A DNA stretch of 64,000 nucleotides from Bacillus_I endophytica_A (GTDB lineage: Bacteria; Bacillota; Bacilli; Bacillales; Bacillaceae_H), in assembly GCF_026790145.1 (NCBI RefSeq), contig NZ_JALAMS010000026.1:1-64000 (forward strand), written 5' to 3'. Below the pieces are notes generated by a model that saw nothing but the letters and a program-made list of their open reading frames with translations, ran no database searches and was not told the DNA's origin. How positions within the stretch are numbered: the first letter of the stretch is position 1; each line of letters begins with the position of its first letter. Positions 17,639 through 24,857 of the stretch are shown piece after piece. The position numbers and the translations under genes are program-made.

Positions 17639-17678
17639 AAAAGAGGTTAGGCACATGAAAGATGCCCAACCTCTTTTG
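17639..17678 (-). terminator. Terminator after the RHH gene
   Basis: AAAAGAGGTTAGGCA pairs with TGCCCAACCTCTTTT, with one mismatch and a 9-base loop, and is flanked by T-rich sequence. It lies just after the stop codon of the gene at 17693. Confidence 0.75.
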
Positions 17679-17692
17679 TTACCTGATTCATT

Positions 17693-17899
17693 CTAATTAA
17701 TCTTTTTCTGATTCAGAGCTTTCTTTTCCACCCCTCCTCCTTTATAGAAAAATTGAATACATTCTTCTATTGCAGCTGTTCGGCTACACTTCATGTTTCT
17801 TGCTAATTCATTTAGTTGTCTCATGGACTCCTGCTTAATTTTCAATGTCATTCTCTGGCGATTATATGATACACGGCATGAATTCATAGATTGATTCAT
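17693..17899 (-). CDS. Small ribbon-helix-helix-like protein
   Basis: 68 residues. After a basic N-terminus the region RMTLKIKQESMRQLNELARN followed by CSRTAAIEECIQFFY has the strand-helix-helix pattern of MetJ/CopG/Arc-type DNA-binding dimers, with alternating basic residues on the strand. GAAGGAG lies 5-8 bases before the ATG. It starts 58 bases after the secreted repeat gene (17957-18403) with no terminator between, so both are probably transcribed from regulon box 5. A role as a small repressor is inferred. No toxin-like partner is adjacent, so an antitoxin role is not supported. Confidence 0.62.
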   Translation of the reverse strand: MNQSMNSCRVSYNRQRMTLKIKQESMRQLNELARNMKCSRTAAIEECIQFFYKGGGVEKKALNQKKIN

Positions 17900-17956
17900 C
17901 TTTCTCCTTCTTTCCTATGATTCCACATTCAAAGGAAGAATTTCCTCTTTCTATAT

Positions 17957-18403
17957 TTAAAGTTTAAGATGTTGTTGGATTTCTATCTTGAGAGTGCTAA
18001 GTGTTTTTCCATCTACTTTAAGACCTAACTTCTTCGCTTGTTTATGAAGGTTTTGATATTCTTCAATTTCTTTCTTTAGAGTATCAGGTGTTTTTCCATC
18101 TGGCTCAAGACCTAATTTCTTCGCTTGTTTATGGAGGTTTTGACATTCTTCAATTTCTTTCTTTAAAACCTCTGCTTTTTTCCCATCCACTTTAATGTTA
18201 AGTTTCTTTGCCTCAGTTTGTAGTTTTTTCAACTCTATATTTACTGTAGTCTTATCATGAGATACAGAAGCTTCCACTCGAGTTGATGAATGAGTTTTAC
18301 TTGAGCTTTCCTTTTCGGCTGCAAACGTAGAAGTTGCTCCTAACATGTTCAAACCTAAAGCTCCAACCATCACATATCCCAATACCTTTTTCTTATTTAT
18401 CAT
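17957..18403 (-). CDS. Secreted protein with three SAP-like repeats
   Basis: The ATG at 18403 is 9 bases after GAGGAGG, giving a 148-residue protein with signal peptide MINKKKVLGYVMVGALGLN ending TFAA. After a Ser/Thr-rich linker, three tandem units of about 30 residues follow the pattern LHKQAKKLGL-x-x-DGKT-x-x-TLKKEIEE, two of them nearly identical. The spacing of Leu, Gly-Lys and Leu-Lys-Lys-Glu-Ile resembles SAP or HeH/LEM-type helix-extended-helix motifs, usually nucleic-acid or peptide binding, here exported. Regulon box 5 lies about 145 bases upstream. Function unknown; a wall- or DNA-binding matrix role is speculation. Confidence 0.7.
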   Translation of the reverse strand: MINKKKVLGYVMVGALGLNMLGATSTFAAEKESSSKTHSSTRVEASVSHDKTTVNIELKKLQTEAKKLNIKVDGKKAEVLKKEIEECQNLHKQAKKLGLEPDGKTPDTLKKEIEEYQNLHKQAKKLGLKVDGKTLSTLKIEIQQHLKL

Positions 18404-18546
18404 TATATTTTTCCTCCTCAACATTTTAACTTAGGGGTCTTCTCGAATGTCTTCTCTTCCTTAAAAGTTGAATCTAGTGCCACTCATAAAAGGTTCAAGA
18501 ACTAAGAAGATAGGTTAAAAATTGTACCTCCCCTTTCACAATTTAT

Positions 18547-18580
18547 ACTCTATCAAGGAAAAGTGAAAATTAAATGAAAA
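18547..18580 (-). promoter_or_regulatory. Regulon box 5
   Basis: Minus strand: TTTTCAT (18580-18574), TTTTCAC (18569-18563), ten bases, then TAGAGT (18552-18547). Period 11 bp. Precedes the secreted repeat protein gene. Confidence 0.75.
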
Positions 18581-18916
18581 CGAATAAGGTTATGCTTAAA
18601 TATCTTGATAAAGAATCAATTTCATGTACTTCATCCCAATATACAAGGATAGAATGCCCCGATATCTTCGCGAGCTTACCTTTTATTAACTTAATTAATG
18701 ACGAATATTTGAAACTAGAAGAATTTAAAATTTCTTAGACTAAGTAAACAATTTGATTTATGAGGATATCGATGAACTTCTTTCTTCTATCAATTAAAAT
18801 CCATTAAAGGTTATATTATGAGGCATGTTATAAATAGTGATGTTGATTAAAGCACAATGTCTTTATTCCTCCAGTATTCTCAATAAGTGAAATACCTATA
18901 AAAAAAATAAATATGG
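18581..18916. other. Intergenic stretch after the L,D-transpeptidase gene
   Basis: No gene is convincing. A 54-codon + strand frame (18574-18738) overlaps regulon box 5, lacks a ribosome binding site and is not called. No strong terminator follows the transpeptidase gene. Confidence 0.4.
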
Positions 18917-19456
18917 TTATGAATGTATGTCATACCCATATAAATCGGTTAATTCTACAAAACTTTTGTAAGAATACGTAATAGCCACTGGCGTTCCTAC
19001 TTGAACTTGATCAAAGAGCTTCTCAATAGCTGTATTATCCATTCTAATGCAACCTTGGCTCACGTATTTTCCGATAGAATTCGGATTGTTGTTCCCATGG
19101 ATAGCATACGTATCACCAGATGTACCATTGGCATTTATTCCTAACCAACGCTTACCCAATGGATTTCTTGAATCTCCTCCAGAGATATTACCTGTATAAT
19201 AGGGGCGGTTTTTAATTTTGTTTACAATTTTAAAAAAACCTACCGGTGTCTTATCCCAACTCATTCCTGTAGCTACAGGCTCCAGCATCTCCAAGTAACC
19301 ATTACGGAAATAAGCAATTTTATTGTAATACTTATTAACAATAATGAGATCTTGATCATCTGTTGTGCTAGCTTCTATTTGTTCACCTGTAACTCCACAT
19401 AACGAGACCATGAGTAAAGTAAGAATAGTCATTGATTTTAGTAACATGTGTTTCAT
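18917..19456 (-). CDS. Exported L,D-transpeptidase (YkuD family)
   Basis: 179 residues with an N-terminal signal peptide (LKSMTILTLLMVSLCGV). The YkuD catalytic domain runs from about residue 37, with TPVGFFKI, NPLGKRWLGI, YAIHGNN and the active-site block YVSQGCIRM, whose Cys attacks the tetrapeptide stem. Gln replaces the more usual His or Arg before Gly-Cys. These enzymes form 3-3 peptidoglycan cross-links or attach proteins to wall, and their cross-links resist most penicillins. Regulon box 6 and a leader hairpin precede it. A class D beta-lactamase gene follows upstream at 19822, so wall stress is a likely theme. Confidence 0.88.
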   Translation of the reverse strand: MKHMLLKSMTILTLLMVSLCGVTGEQIEASTTDDQDLIIVNKYYNKIAYFRNGYLEMLEPVATGMSWDKTPVGFFKIVNKIKNRPYYTGNISGGDSRNPLGKRWLGINANGTSGDTYAIHGNNNPNSIGKYVSQGCIRMDNTAIEKLFDQVQVGTPVAITYSYKSFVELTDLYGYDIHS

Positions 19457-19496
19457 AACGTATACTCCCCTTTTATTCTTCTACATGAAACCGAAA

Positions 19497-19520
19497 AAGC
19501 ACCTAACAAAGTAGGTGCTT
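19497..19520 (-). promoter_or_regulatory. Hairpin in the L,D-transpeptidase leader
   Basis: AAGCACCTA pairs with TAGGTGCTT across 6 bases. On the transcribed strand it is followed by TTTTTC. It starts only about 8 bases after the start point predicted from box 6 and lies 40 bases before the ATG. It could be a 5' stabilising stem or an attenuator. Confidence 0.55.
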
Positions 19521-19534
19521 CTTTTGTAATCTAT

Positions 19535-19568
19535 ACTTTATCGAGAAAAAGTGAAAATTAAGTGAAAA
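19535..19568 (-). promoter_or_regulatory. Regulon box 6
   Basis: Minus strand: TTTTCAC (19568-19562), TTTTCAC (19557-19551), ten bases, then TAAAGT (19540-19535). Period 11 bp. Precedes the L,D-transpeptidase gene. Confidence 0.78.
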
Positions 19569-19702
19569 TCAATAAAATTATTAATAATTTATATTGATAA
19601 CATAAAAAGCTGTACAAAACATCCATCACCATAAAAGGCATTATTTTCACATCTACTATATTTTACCACCCTAATTTTCCACATAATACCCTTATCTATA
19701 AT

Positions 19703-19738
19703 AAAAACGCTTAGATAATTAATTATCTAAACGTTTTT
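19703..19738 (-). terminator. Terminator of the class D beta-lactamase gene
   Basis: An 18-bp near-perfect palindrome centred on TTAATTAA, with A and T tracts at its ends, 84 bases after the beta-lactamase stop codon. Confidence 0.85.
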
Positions 19739-19821
19739 AACTAGCAGTATTTTTCTATAGATGATTTTAATTATTTTCTGTTTATCCTTTATTTTAAATA
19801 GGCCTCAATATCCTCTATTTT

Positions 19822-20637
19822 TCATTCTGTCATTAAGTTGTACTTTTTTAAGATATTCAATGTGATATTTTTAGCTTTTGTTCCCGAACCATCAACATTT
19901 GTTATGAAGACATAAGAATGATTGTCTACTTTTATAAAACCGACATACCATCCCAGTCCCATATCAGACAGCCTTGTTCCCGTTTTCCCATAAAGTGTAT
20001 AGTGATCTCCTTCCTCTTGAATCATCATTCGTTTGACCGTTTTCATAACTGTTTTATCAAAAGGAAGCTCTTCTTTATACAATTTTTCTATAAAGTTAGC
20101 TTGTTCAAGGGCACTAATTTTTAGAGAGCTATTTAACCAAAACTGATCAATTCCTCCACTAATATCTTCGTTTCCGTATGAGATATTCTGTATCCACTCT
20201 TTTATACGCGACTCTCCAATATCTCTAGCCATCTCTTGATAATACCAAATGGCTGATTCACGCATAGCCGATCCAAGAGTATGATCGCGGTTCCATGTCT
20301 CAAATTCCCTTTCTACTCCATCCCAACGTTTTACATCATATTCATCTCGAACAGCTTTAACTTGTAATCCAATTAACGCATTAGGAACCTTAAATGTAGA
20401 TTCTGGTGTGAGCCTTGTAGTTGCTCTCTCTCGATTATAGACAAAGGTTTTTCCCGTTTTAACATCACGTAATAAAAAGGTTCCATTCTCATTGGAAAAA
20501 AATTCATCAACATCTAGATTTTTAATATGGAGTTTTTCTTTAGGAGTATATTCTTTAGTTGGTGTTTGAGCTTGAGCTGTATAGCCTAATATTCCTGTAA
20601 ACAACAAAAAAATAAAAAGGTACATCCACTTTTTCAA
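19822..20637 (-). CDS. Class D (OXA-type) beta-lactamase
   Basis: About 271 residues with an exported N-terminus (YLFIFLLFTGILGY, then QAQ). Class D motifs are in order: STFK with the nucleophile Ser near residue 80 and the carbamylatable Lys, SAI (the SxV position), ISYGN (YGN), FWLNSSLKISALEQANFI, and KTGT followed by GWYVGF. Length matches OXA enzymes and the Bacillus enzymes BSD-1, BPU-1 and BAT-1. It hydrolyses beta-lactams outside the membrane. An upstream GTG (20646) overlaps the GAGGTG ribosome site, so the TTG at 20637, about 7 bases from it, is the likely start. Its promoter lacks the regulon box. The hydrolysis spectrum cannot be read from sequence. Confidence 0.9.
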   Translation of the reverse strand: MKKWMYLFIFLLFTGILGYTAQAQTPTKEYTPKEKLHIKNLDVDEFFSNENGTFLLRDVKTGKTFVYNRERATTRLTPESTFKVPNALIGLQVKAVRDEYDVKRWDGVEREFETWNRDHTLGSAMRESAIWYYQEMARDIGESRIKEWIQNISYGNEDISGGIDQFWLNSSLKISALEQANFIEKLYKEELPFDKTVMKTVKRMMIQEEGDHYTLYGKTGTRLSDMGLGWYVGFIKVDNHSYVFITNVDGSGTKAKNITLNILKKYNLMTE

Positions 20638-20675
20638 TTTCAACACCTCATTTAATTATTTAACAAATATAAAAT

Positions 20676-20770
20676 TAGACAGACTACTTATGTATCCCTC
20701 TATTCATATAAAGGATAAAATCCTTTTCTACCAATACGCAAAGGATTCTTTTTTACTAAAGATGATTCCA
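20676..20770. repeat. Dispersed repeat, copy 1
   Basis: GACAGACTACTTATGTATCC, then TATTC and an AAAATCCTTTTCT...CAAAGGATT hairpin followed by TTTTTT. The same order of blocks is found at 40441-40535. Lies directly upstream of the beta-lactamase gene. Confidence 0.6.
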
Positions 20771-20777
20771 ACATAAA

Positions 20778-20804
20778 TGAACCGTCCATTAATTGGACGG
20801 TTCA
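20778..20804 (-). terminator. Hairpin after the nitroreductase pseudogene
   Basis: TGAACCGTCCA pairs perfectly with TGGACGGTTCA across 5 bases. The T tract is weak, so termination is probable but not certain. Confidence 0.5.
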
Positions 20805-20896
20805 CCTACCGTTTATTTCAGTCAATTTATAACTAAACTAAATGAGTGGTAATCTATGTTCTCTAACAAGAGAGTGAAATATTTAGCTATCCTTTA

Positions 20897-21496
20897 TTAT
20901 TTATAAAGCTTTACACGATCTTCGAGAGAATTAAATTCTTTCTCACCTGGTTCTGCTGTTGGATTTCCAAAAGGCATTTGAGCAATTAATCTCCAATTAG
21001 AAGGAATATTCCATTCTTTTTTCACTTCATTATCAATAAGGGGGTTATAGTGTTGCAAAGATGCTCCTAGACCTTCCGCTTCTAATGCAGACCATACTAC
21101 TAATTGGTGCATACCTGACGCTTGATGTGACCAAAGAGGGAAGTTGTCAGCATATGAAGCGAACTGTTCCTGAAGACCTTCAATCAATTTTTCATCTTCA
21201 AAAAATAGTACCGTTCCATATCCTGCTTTAAATGAATCCATTTTCTATTGAGTTCTAGTAAAATCTCTATCTCCCATAACTTTTCTTAAAGTCTCGGTTG
21301 TAATATTCCATAGTTTATCATGAGCTTCTCCTGTTAATACAACAAGACGTGCTGTTTGGGAGTTAAAAGCAGACGGGGTATATTTTACAGCAAATTCTAC
21401 TATTTCTTTAATTCTCTCATCAGATACTTGAACATCTTTATTAATTCCATAATACGAACGTCTTTCTTTTAAGACTGAATAAAAATCTTTTGTCAT
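20897..21496 (-). pseudogene. Nitroreductase-family protein interrupted by an amber codon
   Basis: The frame 21248-21496 begins MTKDFYSVLKERRSYYGI and includes TPSAFNSQTARLVVL. It reaches TAG at 21245-21247 and continues in the same frame with KMDSFKAGYGTVLFF to HYNPLIDNEVKKEWNIPSNW and MPFGNPTAEPGEKEF. Joined, the 198-residue product is a full-length FMN-dependent nitroreductase of the type found in many Bacillus. One substitution explains the break; relatives usually have Glu or Gln there. AGGGGG precedes the ATG. It is scored a pseudogene unless the stop is a sequencing error or is read through; a restart at ATG 21241 would give only the C-terminal half. Confidence 0.85.
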
Positions 21497-21800
21497 CAGA
21501 TTTTTCCCCCTGGTATCATTTATTCTAAAATAAACTATCTTTAATTCAATATAATTCTATATATTGGGTGATTTAATGCCAAACATTTTTGTAATTATTT
21601 GGTCTTAAATGTAAAAAATGAAAATTTAACATGATTAAAAGTGATTCTTAAAGACTACTTTCTTCTGCTAAAAAATATTGTGTATAGGGCGGATTGATGA
21701 ACAAATGGCTACTTTCCCTACTTTTCAGAGGCATTCCGTAAACTGTTAGTTGTAGGTAGAAAATATACTTTATTTACATACCATACCTTTGAAAAAGTAA

Positions 21801-21850
21801 AAAAGCACAACCCCATTGAGTGGCAATGAGTTTGTGCTCTTTCTATTTCC
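21801..21850 (-). terminator. Dispersed terminator-family hairpin (best copy)
   Basis: AGCACAA and TTTGTGCT form an outer stem, CATTG and CAATG an inner one. On the minus strand it ends in TTTTTTACTTTTTC. It lies after fbp (ends 21961). The remainder of 21497-21960 shows no gene. Confidence 0.65.
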
Positions 21851-21960
21851 TCAAATCTACTTTTACGGACAATTAAGCTATCATCAAAACTTAAATGAAC
21901 GTCCTAACTGCCCGCAAAGCTTCTATAATTTAATATGTTGTTATAATAATTTTTCAACTT

Positions 21961-23889
21961 TTAACTATATCGATATTCCCTGAGATCTTTCAAAATAGAA
22001 ATTTCCTGTAGTAATTCTCTTCCGACGTTGGTTTCTATAACTTTTTTTCGCTCTAGCTCTTTGTCCACCAATCTTTTTACTGACAAAACATCCATTCCGT
22101 TTAAGAGGATATCTTTTTTTGAATTAAAATGTTTATGAGCAACAAGCTGCATCCCGTAGGAGTTATATAATAAAGTGTATCCAGCTATACCTGTTGTAGA
22201 TTGATATGCTTTTGAAAAACCACCATCTATAACAATCATCTTTCCGTTCGCTTTAACTGGGTTTTCTCCTTCAATTTCTTTAACAGGTGTATGACCATTT
22301 ATAATATGACCATGATCCGGATTAAGGTTAAATTCAGCTAGGATTTTCCGGCAGACTTCTTCATTTTCACGCAAATAGTAATATGGATTTTTCTTCTCTT
22401 TGTGCGTTTTCTTATCTTTAATAAAGTATCTCTCGAAAGTTGTCATCGCTCTCTTTCCAAAGAGTGATGAATATTCTCCTGTCCATAAATACCAGATCAT
22501 ATCTGTTGCAAGGTCATCCGTCTCTTGAGGATGTGCAAAAGCATGTCGTAAGTAGCGTTCAAACACATCAAGTAAATTACGTCCTGAATACGTTTTATTC
22601 TCAATCGCCATTTTTTCCATATTTCCTTCTTCATCTAAAGGAATGCAGCCGTGTATTAGTAAATTGCCGTTATATTTTAAATAAAGACTGCCCTTCTTCA
22701 TCAGAAAATTCATATGTCTAGCCAACTTTTCCGAATGCTGAACAGAAAATAATAACCCTTCTATCACTTGCTCTTCTTCCTCTAATAATTGATCCGGCTG
22801 TAGCGGATTAACCGTTGCAAAACAGCCATTTTCTAGTGAATACGTTTCCCCATATATCGTTATTTCATTTTTGTCATAGTCGATTTTCTCAAGCAGAAGC
22901 CTTTCTGACATATTAAAATAAGGGCGTCTTTTAATAATAGGAGCTTCTAGTTTAAACTGAATCATCGCAATAGCTTGATGAATTTTCGTAATTTGTGATA
23001 ACTCCTGATGGGATAGTTTTTTCTCTGACTGTACTTTTGGCCTAAAGGCTGGATTGTCATCATAGTATTTATCCGCAAGATTTAATAGGGGTCTAAGATT
23101 GATTCCATATACATTTTCAATAATATCTAAATTATCGTATCTAGCACAAATACGAATAATATTAGCAAGACAAACTTTTGAACCTGCAAAAGCCCCTAGC
23201 CATAGTACATCATGATTCCCCCACTGGATATCAACGGAATGGTAATTGATTAACGTTTCCATAATTTTATCCGGTTCAGGTCCCCGATCATAAATATCCC
23301 CTACTACATGCAGATGATCCACAACTAATCTCTGCGTTGTATAAGCAAGACCTATAATAAGCTTGTCAGCTTGTTTTAAAGAAATAATTTGCTGGATAAT
23401 TTTTGTATAATAATGTTCTTTATTTGCCAACTCATTTTTCTTGTACAGCAGCTCTTCTATAATGTAAACAAACTGATCTGGCAATGCTTTACGTAGTTTA
23501 GAGCGCGTATATTTAGAAGAAGCATACGAAACTAGGTTAATCATACGGTCAATGATTTCCGTATACCATTGATATAGTTCTTCTTTATTTCTAAAGTTAG
23601 CCTTCATTAACGGTAACTTTTCTTCAGGATAATAAACTAATGTAGCAAATTCATCGATTTCTTTTTCAGATAAAACATTTTTAAAGAGGTCTTTGATTTT
23701 TTCTTTTACATTTCCCGAACCATTTCTTAACACATGCTGAAAAGCTTGATACTCCCCATGTAAATCACTGACAAAATGTTCTGTCCCCTTTGGAAGATTA
23801 AGAATAGCTTCAAGGTTAATAATTTCAGTTACTACTTTTTCTTCACAATCATACTTTTGTGCAAGTAAATCTAGATATTTTGTGTTCAA
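21961..23889 (-). CDS. fbp: Class III fructose-1,6-bisphosphatase
   Basis: About 642 residues of a metallophosphoesterase-fold FBPase found in Firmicutes (B. subtilis Fbp/YydE type). Metal-site motifs are in order: FVSDLHGEYQAF near the N-terminus, VVGDIYDRGPEPDKIM, WGNHD and INGHTPVKE, with VIDGGF near the C-terminus. It removes the 1-phosphate of fructose-1,6-bisphosphate in gluconeogenesis, in the cytoplasm. The TTG at 23889, preceded by AAAGGGG, gives MNTKYLDLLAQKYD, matching family N-termini; the longer frame from 23919 adds a non-conserved leader. No operon partner: a separate gene with its own terminator-family hairpin. Confidence 0.93.
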   Translation of the reverse strand: MNTKYLDLLAQKYDCEEKVVTEIINLEAILNLPKGTEHFVSDLHGEYQAFQHVLRNGSGNVKEKIKDLFKNVLSEKEIDEFATLVYYPEEKLPLMKANFRNKEELYQWYTEIIDRMINLVSYASSKYTRSKLRKALPDQFVYIIEELLYKKNELANKEHYYTKIIQQIISLKQADKLIIGLAYTTQRLVVDHLHVVGDIYDRGPEPDKIMETLINYHSVDIQWGNHDVLWLGAFAGSKVCLANIIRICARYDNLDIIENVYGINLRPLLNLADKYYDDNPAFRPKVQSEKKLSHQELSQITKIHQAIAMIQFKLEAPIIKRRPYFNMSERLLLEKIDYDKNEITIYGETYSLENGCFATVNPLQPDQLLEEEEQVIEGLLFSVQHSEKLARHMNFLMKKGSLYLKYNGNLLIHGCIPLDEEGNMEKMAIENKTYSGRNLLDVFERYLRHAFAHPQETDDLATDMIWYLWTGEYSSLFGKRAMTTFERYFIKDKKTHKEKKNPYYYLRENEEVCRKILAEFNLNPDHGHIINGHTPVKEIEGENPVKANGKMIVIDGGFSKAYQSTTGIAGYTLLYNSYGMQLVAHKHFNSKKDILLNGMDVLSVKRLVDKELERKKVIETNVGRELLQEISILKDLREYRYS

Positions 23890-24857
23890 GACTATGTATC
23901 CCCTTTCAAAACTCACCATTTATTTTCTGCCTAATAGATTGAGGTTAAATACTTATCTTATAAGATTAACTTAAGTAAAAATTATACAGTATTACTATTC
24001 TTATTGTCGTTACTTACGATAGAACCAAGAAAGAAATGTAGGATTTATTACTTCATACTCCGAAAAAAGAGATCTATTGTCACTTGTACTTAAAGTGTAT
24101 AATGAACACCGCTAAACAAAAAATATCATGCTACTATGATGACTGGATACTCCACTCTTTCCTTGAAACTTGCTCGGGAAATAAGGGGAGACTGTCTAAT
24201 AATTTTATCATGAAAGGTTTAAAAAGTGCCTCTTTAGCAAATTCTTTCAACTCCTTTGATTTTAACGTTCACTCGATGAAAATCCCACTGCTTTAAAAAA
24301 ACATAGAAGAAAACCCTTATATTAGTTGAGTTCTTTTTATTATTTATTAGTCTTTTCAAGATTATAAACCTGATGAATATAGGACATATCCAACGTATTT
24401 CAGTAAAATATATTTTCCCCATCAAGCATGGTCTAGAAAAAAGGACTCCTTTGGCTTTATAAAGGATTATTAATAATAATAAAAAACAGATCACTAAAAA
24501 GAAAGGTTTTTATTTTGTTTTTGTGCTTTTTTCAAAATAGAAAACCCCATCACCCCTATCATAAACAACTTTATCGTACTTTTATCCGGATTCAATTTAT
24601 GAAATATATCTTTTCGAATCTTCCTTTCTTATCTTCCCCTTTTTTCTCTCTATCAAAAACTAGGTACGAGTGGAGCTTGTCAGATGGCCTGTTAACCTGA
24701 TTTTATACGCCATCGTTTTCTCTCCTTATCTACTCTTCTAGTATTCATACCTAAGGATACATTATAGTATGATAAAAATAAGAGAATACAAAATAATTAT
24801 AAAGCTATAAGATGAAATGTATAATAGAAAAAAATACATAACTCAGGAGAACAAGCT
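23890..24857. other. Long intergenic stretch, no gene supported
   Basis: About 970 bases between divergent genes. Open frames of 60-86 codons exist on both strands but lack ribosome sites and protein-like composition. The last 150 bases, with TATAAT-like and AT-rich sequence, presumably hold the promoter of the gamma-glutamyltransferase gene. I see no repeat or RNA gene. Confidence 0.5.

Noticed and set aside
17693..17899. RHH protein as the antitoxin of a toxin-antitoxin pair.
   Set aside because: The adjacent gene encodes a secreted repeat protein with a signal peptide, and no toxin-like frame lies next to it.
18574..18738. 54-codon + strand frame starting MKTNKVMLKYLDKE.
   Set aside because: Its start lies inside regulon box 5, it has no ribosome binding site, and the box is explained by the minus-strand gene.
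24084..24494. Open frames of 70 and 86 codons on opposite strands.
   Set aside because: No ribosome site, overlapping each other, and with composition of translated AT-rich non-coding DNA.
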